Below are positions 55,203-62,782 of a stretch of 64,000 nt of DNA, piece by piece. The stretch lies in the NCBI GenBank assembly GCA_946183415.1, contig CAMHAM010000013.1:1-64000 (forward strand). The letters are read 5' to 3'. The notes under the pieces are model-generated. The model did not search any database, was not told the origin of the DNA, and saw only the letters and a program-made list of their open reading frames with translations. Position numbers and translations under genes: made by a program. Each line of letters opens with the position of its first letter. The stretch's first letter is position 1. Origin of the DNA: an uncultured Prevotella sp. Lineage in GTDB: Bacteria; Bacteroidota; Bacteroidia; Bacteroidales; Bacteroidaceae.

Positions 55203-56148
55203 GCTATATGTATTTTTCCTTATAGGATTTCTATCGTTGTTGCTGACAGGTTGCTATAATCGTGGCCCGATAACACCAGACGCTTGGGATCTGACAGCAC
55301 AGCAGCTGGATTCCATATCCTTCTATACTACTCATCATTACACTCAGAACTATAATTTTGTAGTGACGGGTGATTCTTTGGTTGTCGTAGCGCAACAGCC
55401 TGAAGACATGGCTATTCCTGATGTTGTTTCTTCTGAGATAAAGACTGCAGGTGTGGAAATGCAGAAAGACTCTATCACTCTTAGAAAAAATGAACATATA
55501 GTTGTAGCTGATATCAAGACAGTTCCTGCCGATACAATAGATTCAGTATGGGTAAAAGTGGCACGTGATCAATTGACCTTTGGCTGGATTCATGAGACTG
55601 AACTATTAGCCAAGGTGTCTCCTGATGACCCCATCAGCCAGTTCATTGATTTCTTCTCTGATGCCCATTTGCTGATCTTTTTGGCATTTTGTGTGATAGT
55701 TGTTGCTGCCTATGGTGTTCGAAGGCTGATGAAAAGGGGGGCAAAGATTGTTCATTTTAACGATATCCCTTCGTTTTATCCAACAACATTGTGCCTTTTG
55801 GTTGCATCATCTGCCGTGCTTTATAGCTCTATACAGTTGTTTGGACCAGAGTCGTGGCGACACTTCTATTATCATCCTTCGCTGAATCCATTCGCATTGC
55901 CGCTTCATTTGGGTTTGTTCGTATCCTCTGTTTGGGCAATTGTGATTGTAGCTATAGCTACAGTAGATGATGTGACAAAGAAACTACCATTAGGCGGTGC
56001 TCTACTATATCTGAGTGGACTGACTGCTGTCTGTGCTGTATGTTATGTTGTATTTAGTATAACAACATTATATTATTTAGGCTATCCTTTACTGATTGCC
56101 TATTACGTCTTTGCTATTAAACGTCTTTCGCGTTTACCCTCTCTTTAA
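55189..56148 (+). CDS. Membrane lipoprotein with SH3-like segment, unknown function
   Basis: A 319-residue protein I do not recognise. The signal peptide has a lipobox (LLLTGCYN). An extracytoplasmic domain of about 130 residues contains an SH3b-like stretch (VWVKVARDQLTFGWIHETELL). About five transmembrane helices follow (HLLIFLAFCVIVVAAYG; TLCLLVASSAVLYS; GLFVSSVWAIVIVAIA; GALLYLSGLTAVCAVCYVVF; LLIAYYVFAI). ATG 55189 is given; 55195 is equally possible. It overlaps the U32 gene by 14 bp and is last in the block that starts at 43836. Convergent with hemW, overlapping it by 4 bp. Confidence 0.8.
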   Translation: MSMRKLYVFFLIGFLSLLLTGCYNRGPITPDAWDLTAQQLDSISFYTTHHYTQNYNFVVTGDSLVVVAQQPEDMAIPDVVSSEIKTAGVEMQKDSITLRKNEHIVVADIKTVPADTIDSVWVKVARDQLTFGWIHETELLAKVSPDDPISQFIDFFSDAHLLIFLAFCVIVVAAYGVRRLMKRGAKIVHFNDIPSFYPTTLCLLVASSAVLYSSIQLFGPESWRHFYYHPSLNPFALPLHLGLFVSSVWAIVIVAIATVDDVTKKLPLGGALLYLSGLTAVCAVCYVVFSITTLYYLGYPLLIAYYVFAIKRLSRLPSL

Positions 56149-57269
56149 TCTATCCACATCAATTCGCTCATGATCATATCGCTGACGAAGAGTCCTTGTC
56201 TTGTTAGTGCAAGCTGATGGCCATTCGTGTGTAGCATACCATCATCAATATAACGTTTGGCATTTTTCAAGCAGTAATCCCTGTGTTTTTCAGAAAGGCG
56301 GTCAAGACAGATTCCCTCTTGGGTACGTAAGGCTACGGTGACGGTATCGTTATATTGGGTATTCTCGTCAATGAGTTCTTCCTCAAATAATCTGTTGCCT
56401 TTCTCAATGCCTTCCATATATTTTATGATGTCGGCAACATTCCAACTGCGACTATGGATGTCATAGGAGTGGGCTGCCGCACCAATGCCGATATAGGGAG
56501 TACCATTCCAGTAGCTGGAGTTATGCCTGGAACGGAAACCTGGCTTTGCGAAGTTGGATATTTCATAGTGTTCATAGCCAGCGGAGGTTAGGCGGTCGAT
56601 GAGCAGTTCGTACATCTGGCGCTCCAACTCCTCGTCGGGCAACGATTCTCTCAATTCTTCACTCTTCATCCTTAATTCGTAGAGTGGGGTACCTTCTTCT
56701 ATCATCAGACAATAGGCAGACAAATGCTCCACTTCCAATGATAAGGCATCGTTGATGTCTTTTTCCCATTCGGATATGGTCTCCTCAGGGAAACCATACA
56801 TCAAATCGATGCTGATATTTTGAATACCAGTATCTCTGAGTCGCTCCACCGCGTCAAAAACTTGGGAAGAGTTATGTCTTCTTTGTATGAAACTGAGCCG
56901 CTTGTCACAGAATGTCTGTGCCCCCATACTCACCCGATTGATTGGAAGTTGACGGAGTCCTTCAACGAAATCTTTAGTCACATCATCAGGGTTGCATTCT
57001 ATTGTTATCTCAGCATCAGTTTCCACCTTATTATATATATAGGCAGCATTAATTATCTGATGAAGTTGTGGAATAGTCAATTGCGAAGGTGTTCCTCCAC
57101 CAAGGTAAATGGTCTTGATAGGTGTGTCTTTACATACCATACTGATCTCTTTGCAGACCGCCTTAACATATCTCTGACGGAGCTCTAGCCCCGTCGTCGA
57201 ATAGAAGCCACAATAGATGCAGCGACTCTTGCAAAATGGAATATGAATGTATAAACCTGCCATTTTCAT
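56145..57269 (-). CDS. hemW: Radical SAM heme chaperone HemW
   Basis: A 374-residue HemN-like radical SAM protein. The 4Fe-4S motif is CKSRCIYC (Cys-x3-Cys-x2-Cys) in a YIHIPFCKSRC context. The SAM-binding GGGTPS and the HNSSYWNG motif (HNxxYW) mark it as HemW, a heme-trafficking protein, not the oxygen-independent coproporphyrinogen oxidase. ATG 57269 gives MKMAGLYIHIPF; MAGLYIHIPF at 57263 is an alternative. A -7 box is 1 bp upstream of the first ATG, so the second ATG may be used, or the mRNA is leaderless. Confidence 0.92.
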   Translation of the reverse strand: MKMAGLYIHIPFCKSRCIYCGFYSTTGLELRQRYVKAVCKEISMVCKDTPIKTIYLGGGTPSQLTIPQLHQIINAAYIYNKVETDAEITIECNPDDVTKDFVEGLRQLPINRVSMGAQTFCDKRLSFIQRRHNSSQVFDAVERLRDTGIQNISIDLMYGFPEETISEWEKDINDALSLEVEHLSAYCLMIEEGTPLYELRMKSEELRESLPDEELERQMYELLIDRLTSAGYEHYEISNFAKPGFRSRHNSSYWNGTPYIGIGAAAHSYDIHSRSWNVADIIKYMEGIEKGNRLFEEELIDENTQYNDTVTVALRTQEGICLDRLSEKHRDYCLKNAKRYIDDGMLHTNGHQLALTRQGLFVSDMIMSELMWID

Positions 57270-57270
57270 T

Positions 57271-57279
57271 GCAAAAATA
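57271..57279 (-). promoter_or_regulatory. -7 box for hemW
   Basis: TATTTTTGC on the minus strand, directly adjoining the 57269 ATG (8 bp before the 57263 ATG). Confidence 0.55.
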
Positions 57280-57379
57280 CTAATTTAGTTTAATATTTGA
57301 AACTTTTTTTTGGCTATTTCTTGGAAAATGTCTAATTTAGTGGCCTAAATCGAATATATTTATCCTAAAACCAAAAGAT

Positions 57380-59539
57380 ATGAAAATTTATCAAACTAAC
57401 GAAATCAAAAACATTGCACTCATTGGCAGTGCGGGTAGCGGCAAGACTACTCTTGCCGAAAGTATGGTCTACGAAGCTGGCATCATCAAGCGCCGCGGTA
57501 CTGTAGAAAGTAAGAACACCATGAGCGACTACTTCCCTGTAGAGCAGGAATATGGCTACTCGGTGTTCTCAACTGTTTTTCATGTAGAGTGGAACAACAA
57601 GAAGCTGAACATCATTGACTGTCCAGGATCTGACGACTTCGTAGGTGGTTCTATTACCGCTATGAACGTTACCGACCAGGCAGTCATCCTTGTCAATGGT
57701 CAGTATGGTCCCGAGGTGGGTACAATGAATGCTTTCCGCAACACAGAGAAACTGAAGAAACCTGTTATCTTCCTGGTAAACCAGTTGGATCGCGATAACT
57801 GTGATTTTGACCAGATTCTTTCTCAGCTTAAAGAGATCTATGGGCCGAACTGTGTACCCGTTCAGTATCCTATTGCCACAGGTGCAGGTTTCAACAGCGT
57901 GATTGATGTACTGCTGATGAAGAAGTACTCTTGGAAGCCAGAGGGTGGCGCTCCTATTATCGAGGATATTCCTGCCGACCAGTTGGAGAAAGCTAAGGAG
58001 TGGAAGGCTGCTCTGGTTGAGGCTGCCGCTGCCGGTGACGATACATTGATGGAGAAGTTCTTCGAGAGTGAAGACCTGAGCGAGGACGAAATGCGTGAGG
58101 GTATCCGTAAAGGTCTTGTCACACGTTCAATCTTCCCTGTATTCTGTGTTTGTGCTGGTCGTGACATGGGTGTTCGCCGTCTGATGGAGTTCCTCGGTAA
58201 TGTGGTTCCATTTGTTAGCGAGATGCCTGTTATCCAGAATGCTGCAGGCAAGGATGTTCCTGCTGATGCATCAGCCCCAACCTCTCTCTATTTCTTTAAG
58301 ACAGGTGTTGAGCCCCATATCGGTGAAGTTTCTTACTTTAAGGTAATGAGTGGAACCGTGAAGAGTGGAGATGATCTGACAAATGCTGATCGTGGCTCAA
58401 AGGAGCGTATTGGAACCCTTTATGCTTGTGCTGGAGCTAACCGTATTCAGGTAGATCAGCTTGTAGCAGGAGACATTGGTTGTACGGTAAAGCTGAAAGA
58501 TGTAAAGACTGGCAATACCCTCAATGGAAAGGATTGTGAGAATAAGTTTGACTTCATCAAGTATCCTAACTCTAAGTTCTCTCGTGCTATCAAGGCTGTT
58601 AATGAGGCTGAGACAGAGAAGATGATGGCAGCACTGGCCAAGATGCGTCAGGAGGATCCCACATGGGTCGTTGAGCAGTCAAAGGAACTTCGTCAGATTA
58701 TCGTTCACGGACAGGGCGAATTCCACCTGCGCACATTGAAGTGGCGTATGGAGAATAATGAGAAGATTCAGATTGAGTATATCGAGCCGAAAATTCCATA
58801 TCGTGAGACCATTACCAAGATGGCACGCGCAGACTACCGTCATAAGAAACAGTCAGGTGGTGCAGGTCAGTTTGGTGAGGTTCATCTGATTGTTGAGCCA
58901 TATACAGAAGGCATGCCTGATCCGACATCATTCAAGATCAATGGTCAGGAGTTCAAGATGAACATCAAGGGTAAGGAAGAGATCGACCTCGAGTGGGGTG
59001 GTAAGCTCGTATTCATCAACTCAGTCGTTGGTGGTGCCATCGACCTCCGCTTTATGCCCGCAATTCTGAAGGGAATTATGGAGCGCATGGAGCAGGGACC
59101 TCTGACAGGATCTTATGCTCGTGATGTTCGTGTGATTGTATACGATGGTAAGATGCACCCAGTAGATTCTAACGAGCTTTCGTTCATGCTTGCAGCTCGT
59201 AATGCCTTCTCTGCAGCATTCAAGGAAGCAGGTCCAAAGGTTCTTGAGCCTATCTATGATCTTGAGGTGCTTGTCCCCGCAGACTATATGGGTGATGTGA
59301 TGTCCGACCTCCAGGGTCGTCGCGCTATCATTATGGGTATGGACTCTGAGGCTGGCTATCAGAAGTTGAGTGCTAAGATTCCTTTGAAGGAACTTTCAAG
59401 TTACTCTATCGCTCTGAGTTCTCTGACTGGTGGACGTGCTTCGTTCACAACGAGCTTCTCAAGCTACGAGCTCGTTCCGAACGATATCCAGCAGGCTCTC
59501 ATCAAGCAGCATGAGGAGGAAATGAAGGAAGAGGATTAA
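57380..59539 (+). CDS. EF-G2: elongation factor G paralog with substituted GTPase residues
   Basis: A 719-residue EF-G family protein with all five domains; the domain IV tip region YRHKKQSGGAGQFGEVHL and domain V are intact. The G1 P-loop GSAGSGKT (16-23) and G4 VNQLD are readable. In switch II the canonical DTPGH is DCPGS, so the catalytic His is Ser84. In switch I the RGIT motif reads YGYS. Bacteroides has an EF-G2 paralog reported to lack GTPase activity and to be needed in gut colonisation; this protein fits that group. It is monocistronic, with a terminator behind it. Confidence 0.93.
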   Translation: MKIYQTNEIKNIALIGSAGSGKTTLAESMVYEAGIIKRRGTVESKNTMSDYFPVEQEYGYSVFSTVFHVEWNNKKLNIIDCPGSDDFVGGSITAMNVTDQAVILVNGQYGPEVGTMNAFRNTEKLKKPVIFLVNQLDRDNCDFDQILSQLKEIYGPNCVPVQYPIATGAGFNSVIDVLLMKKYSWKPEGGAPIIEDIPADQLEKAKEWKAALVEAAAAGDDTLMEKFFESEDLSEDEMREGIRKGLVTRSIFPVFCVCAGRDMGVRRLMEFLGNVVPFVSEMPVIQNAAGKDVPADASAPTSLYFFKTGVEPHIGEVSYFKVMSGTVKSGDDLTNADRGSKERIGTLYACAGANRIQVDQLVAGDIGCTVKLKDVKTGNTLNGKDCENKFDFIKYPNSKFSRAIKAVNEAETEKMMAALAKMRQEDPTWVVEQSKELRQIIVHGQGEFHLRTLKWRMENNEKIQIEYIEPKIPYRETITKMARADYRHKKQSGGAGQFGEVHLIVEPYTEGMPDPTSFKINGQEFKMNIKGKEEIDLEWGGKLVFINSVVGGAIDLRFMPAILKGIMERMEQGPLTGSYARDVRVIVYDGKMHPVDSNELSFMLAARNAFSAAFKEAGPKVLEPIYDLEVLVPADYMGDVMSDLQGRRAIIMGMDSEAGYQKLSAKIPLKELSSYSIALSSLTGGRASFTTSFSSYELVPNDIQQALIKQHEEEMKEED

Positions 59540-59560
59540 TCTTCACTTCATCATATCTAT

Positions 59561-59602
59561 AAAGCGACCCTCGCACTTTGATAGGCGAGGGTCGCTTTTT
59601 TT
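59561..59602 (+). terminator. Intrinsic terminator after EF-G2
   Basis: A 14-bp perfect stem AAAGCGACCCTCGC/GCGAGGGTCGCTTT with a 9-base loop and a T-run. It lies 21 bp after the stop codon. Confidence 0.9.
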
Positions 59603-59606
59603 AGAT

Positions 59607-59714
59607 TCAGGCCTGGAAGCCCATACAACTCGTAGCCCCGAGGGCCGTCAGTACCGCTGAGATAATCGATGCGAGGATCTGCAGCGTCCATTTGAAAGTT
59701 TCTTTCTTTGTCAT
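59607..59714 (-). CDS. Smalltalk-type micro-protein
   Basis: A 35-residue reading frame on the minus strand beginning MTKKETFKWTLQILASII and ending in an Ala/Thr-rich helix with CMGFQA. It has one hydrophobic helix (QILASIISAVLTALGA). This matches the small 'smalltalk' proteins annotated across Bacteroidales, which typically lie beside HU-like DNA-binding genes, as here (gap 176 bp). Function unknown. Confidence 0.85.
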   Translation of the reverse strand: MTKKETFKWTLQILASIISAVLTALGATSCMGFQA

Positions 59715-59812
59715 ACGCTTTTCGTTTTTTTTTGTTTTGGCACGGATTTTCACTGCTTTTTTTAATTCAGCCGAGGCGCAGCCCCCGGGTCTGGCGCCAA
59801 AGCACAGTCGCT

Positions 59813-59876
59813 TGCGACTTTACTTTGGGGCCTGACCCCAGTATGCCTGCGACTTTACTTTGGGGCCTGACCCCAG
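59813..59876. repeat. Two 29-bp direct repeats carrying GGGGCCTGACCCC
   Basis: Identical 29-bp copies at 59813-59841 and 59848-59876, 35 bp apart, begin TGCGACTTTACTTTGGGG. The GGGGCCTGACCCC core recurs at 32167-32213 as an inverted pair. They lie between the smalltalk and HU-like genes. Confidence 0.9.
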
Positions 59877-59890
59877 GGTGCACCCCTCGA

Positions 59891-60481
59891 TTAAGGATTG
59901 ACAGGAGCTTCGTCGCTGTCGTTAGTGGGACCGTCGCCTGCATCGTCGCCGCCAGTGTTGCTACCGCCGCCGCTCTGCTCTGAGCCACCGTTGCCCTCGT
60001 TCTCGGGTGACGATTGGTTCTCACCATCGTCTTCCACCTCGCCGCTGGTAGAGGTCACGCGCTTCACCTCCTTGCCCGTGCGGTCGTAGCAGGTAATCTG
60101 GATAGCGGTGTTGGCCAGCTCGTCCTTCAGGTCCACAGAGGGTGTGAAAATGATGCGACGGCTGGAAATCAGACTCGTCTTCACGTCCTCTACCTTCTCC
60201 ACTGCCTTCGAGCGCAGTCCGAATCGCATGGTGCCCAGTCCGGGCAGAGCCACAGCGTGACCCTCGGTAGCCCATGCCTTGATCACTTCACCGGCTGCAT
60301 CCCAGCAGGCCTTCATCACGCCCTGGCTCACGCCGCTGCGCAGGGCAGCCTCGCGGATCACCTTTACCTGGGCCAGGCTGGAGTACATCTCCGGCTTCAT
60401 CACATAGCGGTACACGCCAGGATCATTCTCGTTTTTCGTAAACTTCAGCAGTCTCTCTACTGCCTTAACTTTCATTGCCAT
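59891..60481 (-). CDS. HU-family DNA-binding protein with acidic tail
   Basis: A 196-residue protein of the Bacteroidetes HU-like group found near phage or mobile genes. The first ~130 residues are HU-like: VKVIREAALRSGVSQGVMKACWDAAGEVIKAW, then HAVALPGLGTMRFGLRSKAVE and RRIIFTPSVDLKDEL. A disordered tail rich in Gly, Ser, Asp and Glu follows (about residues 140-196). Acidic tails on HU proteins suggest modulated DNA binding. A -7 box lies 172 bp upstream (60653-60661), giving an unusually long leader. Confidence 0.88.
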   Translation of the reverse strand: MAMKVKAVERLLKFTKNENDPGVYRYVMKPEMYSSLAQVKVIREAALRSGVSQGVMKACWDAAGEVIKAWATEGHAVALPGLGTMRFGLRSKAVEKVEDVKTSLISSRRIIFTPSVDLKDELANTAIQITCYDRTGKEVKRVTSTSGEVEDDGENQSSPENEGNGGSEQSGGGSNTGGDDAGDGPTNDSDEAPVNP

Positions 60482-60652
60482 AATGAATTTAAATTTTAAG
60501 TGTGTAAAAATATTTCCAAATCCTTAAAACCTTTTCCTTGATGCCTCGTTTTTGCGCTTTGCCTATGAAAAACTATCTTGTCGACTAAGAAAAATTTACT
60601 CGTTGGCTATGCCGCAAATTTCGTTGCCTGATGTCAATTTTGCAACTATGTT

Positions 60653-60661
60653 GCAAAGGTA
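60653..60661 (-). promoter_or_regulatory. -7 box for the HU-like gene
   Basis: TACCTTTGC on the minus strand, with a 172-bp leader to the ATG. Confidence 0.6.
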
Positions 60662-60727
60662 CGAATTTTTCCTGAATTGTGCAAGTTTTTAAGCGATTAT
60701 TTTTCAAAAAAATTGCGAACCGTCAGG

Positions 60728-60947
60728 TTTTGCACTTTTGCACTTTTGCAGACTTGACATAAAGGTTCTATTGATTTATTCGCAGAAACATTTTATTATA
60801 TATATTATATATAATATATATAATAAAGATAATAATATAATAGATTACTCTATCTTATTATTTTTTTACCCATCCAAGCATCACCCCATAACTTTTACAT
60901 TCGAAAAAACATTAAAGTCAAAAGTGCAAAAGTGCAAAAGTGCAAAG
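60728..60947. repeat. Inverted arrays of the 8-mer TTTTGCAC
   Basis: TTTTGCAC repeated three times at 60728-60751, and GCAAAAGT repeated three to four times at 60919-60947, are complementary over 22 of 23 bases. They enclose about 165 bp with a long AT palindrome. Confidence 0.85.
60793..60826. repeat. 34-bp perfect AT palindrome
   Basis: 15-bp arms of only A and T (TTATTATATATATTA and its complement) around TATA. It is central between the inverted 8-mer arrays. Confidence 0.85.
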
Positions 60948-61024
60948 GGATGATGTGTGATGTAAGAAGGAAGATGTAAGAAGTGTAATTTCAAGAAAAA
61001 CGAGATTTTTACATACTTTTTTAT

Positions 61025-61088
61025 AAAACATTTTGAGATTTGCCCAGAAATGTGTAATTTTGCCCTCGAAATCAGAAAACATTTTGAG
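61025..61088. repeat. Direct repeats AAAACATTTTGAG flanking the ATPase promoter
   Basis: Identical 13-bp copies at 61025-61037 and 61076-61088, 51 bp apart, sit on either side of the TAATTTTGC box. They are possible operator sites. Confidence 0.6.
61055..61063 (+). promoter_or_regulatory. -7 box for the DUF4143-type ATPase
   Basis: TAATTTTGC, 27 bp before the ATG at 61091. Confidence 0.65.
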
Positions 61089-61090
61089 GA

Positions 61091-62440
61091 ATGGATGCAG
61101 ATTATCGCATATTCAAAAGGAAACTCTATGAGCGGATGCTGAACTGGAAACAGGCCAAGGACGGCAAGACGGCACTGCTGATAAAAGGAGCACGACGCGT
61201 GGGCAAATCGACGATAGCAGAGGAATTTGCCAAACGCGAATATGACTCGTATATCGTGGTGGACTTTGCTAATGCGCCAGAGGGTGTGTGGGAGGCGGTG
61301 AAGAACATTGCCGACCTGAACTTTTTTTTCTTCCAACTGCAGTTTATCTATCAGGTGAAGCTGGTAGAGCGAAAGTCGGTGATTATCTTTGACGAGATAC
61401 AGAAGGCTCCGCTGGTTAGACAGGCCATCAAGTATATGGTGAAAGACCACCGTTATGACATTATTGAGACGGGGTCGCTCTTGTCGATTAAGAAGAATAC
61501 GCAGGGCATCACCATACCCAGCGAAGAGACACGGCTGACGATGTATCCGATGGACTACGAGGAGTTTCGCTGGGCGCTAGGCGACGAAGTAACGGTTCCG
61601 CTGCTGAAGGAGGCCTTCGATGGTAGGCGCTCTGTGGGTGACCAGGTGGCACGAAAGCTGTTGCGCGACTTCCGGCTGTATATGCTGGTGGGAGGTATGC
61701 CGCAGGCGGTGAACACCTATTTGGACACCAACAATCTAAGTGAGGTGGACCAGACGAAGCGCGAGATTATAGACCTCTATACTGAGGATTTCCGCAAGAT
61801 AGACCCTTCTGGCAAGGCATCGCGATTGTTTAAGGCCATCCCGTCAGAATTGTCGAAGAACGCCTCGCGCTATCAGGTGACAAGTGTGTTGGGACGTGCT
61901 GCAGAATCTACGGACATGGATGAGCTGTTGGAGGATATGGAGGACAGTCTCTGCGTAAACTTTGCCTATCATGCCAACAACCCGTCGGTGGGTCTGGCCT
62001 TGCACAAGGACAGAAATCAATATAAGATGTTCGTGGGCGACACGGGTCTGTTTATCACCCTGGCATTCTGGGACAAGGACGTGACAGAGAATGTGATCTA
62101 TCAGAAGTTGCTGTCTGACAAACTGAGTGCCGACCTGGGGTATGTGTATGAGAACGTGGTGGCACAGATGTTGAAAGCCCGCGGCAACGAATTGTTCTAT
62201 CATGCCTGGCCGACACCCAGCGGCAAGCACAACTACGAGATTGACTTCCTGCTGTCGCGTAGCAGCAAACTCTGTCCGATAGAGGTAAAGTCGTCTGGTT
62301 ACAAGGCCCATGTGTCACTCGACGAGTTCTGCAAGAAATTCTCGTCAGAGATTTTGTGGCGTTACCTGGTATATACCAAGGATTTGCGAAAAGATGAAGA
62401 GACGCTGATGGTGCCCGTCTATATGGTGCCTTTTTTATAA
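61091..62440 (+). CDS. AAA ATPase with DUF4143-type C-terminus
   Basis: A 449-residue STAND-like ATPase. The Walker A is GARRVGKST (33-41); the Walker B-like VIIFDEIQ contains Asp/Glu, and ETGSLLSIK is the sensor region. The C-terminus is DUF4143-like with a restriction-endonuclease-fold signature (YEIDFLLSRSSKLCPIEVKSS: Glu, Asp, ExK). Such proteins are numerous in Bacteroidales; their role is unknown, with defence or stress suggested. It sits in the accessory end of the window. Confidence 0.9.
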   Translation: MDADYRIFKRKLYERMLNWKQAKDGKTALLIKGARRVGKSTIAEEFAKREYDSYIVVDFANAPEGVWEAVKNIADLNFFFFQLQFIYQVKLVERKSVIIFDEIQKAPLVRQAIKYMVKDHRYDIIETGSLLSIKKNTQGITIPSEETRLTMYPMDYEEFRWALGDEVTVPLLKEAFDGRRSVGDQVARKLLRDFRLYMLVGGMPQAVNTYLDTNNLSEVDQTKREIIDLYTEDFRKIDPSGKASRLFKAIPSELSKNASRYQVTSVLGRAAESTDMDELLEDMEDSLCVNFAYHANNPSVGLALHKDRNQYKMFVGDTGLFITLAFWDKDVTENVIYQKLLSDKLSADLGYVYENVVAQMLKARGNELFYHAWPTPSGKHNYEIDFLLSRSSKLCPIEVKSSGYKAHVSLDEFCKKFSSEILWRYLVYTKDLRKDEETLMVPVYMVPFL

Positions 62441-62457
62441 AAGTAAGAGATAATGAT

Positions 62458-62728
62458 ATGATTTACAATATATACATACTTATTCAAGCCCATCAATTCG
62501 CCGATGGAGAAAGACTTGTTCCTGCCTGATGTCAACGTGGCGGATTCGATGAGGGACAAGCAGACGATTTTTGGCAGTTTCTTTATGCACGATTCCAAGC
62601 TGAAGTTCAAGTCGAATGGTCAGGTTTATGAACATCATGTGGTGGCGAAGAGCGAACTATTGATCTCATGTTTAACGTGCCTAATTAGATATAACCTTTT
62701 CGTTTTGCCAAATGATTTTATTAAATAA
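62458..62728 (+). pseudogene. Gene fragment of unknown family, probably frameshifted
   Basis: ATG 62458 starts MIYNIY and stops after 23 codons. A second frame, open from 62462 to 62728, reads on plausibly (TYLFKPINSPMEKDLFL, then KQTIFGSFFMHDSKLKF, QVYEHHVV). The change of frame near the Tyr-rich start, and an abrupt shift to low-quality sequence after residue 70, suggest the 5' remnant of a larger gene. I cannot name the family. Confidence 0.45.
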
Positions 62729-62740
62729 TGTGTAATTTCT

Positions 62741-62761
62741 GAGATAAGGTGTGTTTATCTC
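62741..62761. promoter_or_regulatory. Inverted repeat upstream of the mod promoter
   Basis: GAGATAA and TTATCTC arms around 7 bases end 13 bp before the -7 box. It could be an operator or the terminator of the preceding fragment. Confidence 0.5.
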
Positions 62762-62773
62762 GGATTTATTTTG

Positions 62774-62782
62774 TAATTTTGC
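62774..62782 (+). promoter_or_regulatory. -7 box upstream of the structured leader and mod
   Basis: TAATTTTGC, 357 bp before the methyltransferase ATG, so it drives a long leader or a separate RNA. Confidence 0.6.

Larger units (their letters stand above)
60482..61090. other. 600-bp AT-rich intergenic region with inverted iterons and AT palindrome
   Basis: No gene is seen. Left to right: the 5' leader and -7 box of the HU-like gene; three TTTTGCAC units (60728-60751); a 34-bp AT palindrome (60793-60826); the complementary GCAAAAGT units (60919-60947); then the ATPase promoter with paired direct repeats. Confidence 0.75.

Noticed and set aside
59708..59983. Plus-strand frame of 91 codons over the repeats
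   Set aside because: It overlaps the repeats and the reverse HU-like gene end, and has no promoter or recognisable sequence.
60793..60826. Chromosomal oriC
   Set aside because: No DnaA boxes such as TTATCCACA, and no dnaA or dnaN nearby; the AT palindrome alone is not enough.
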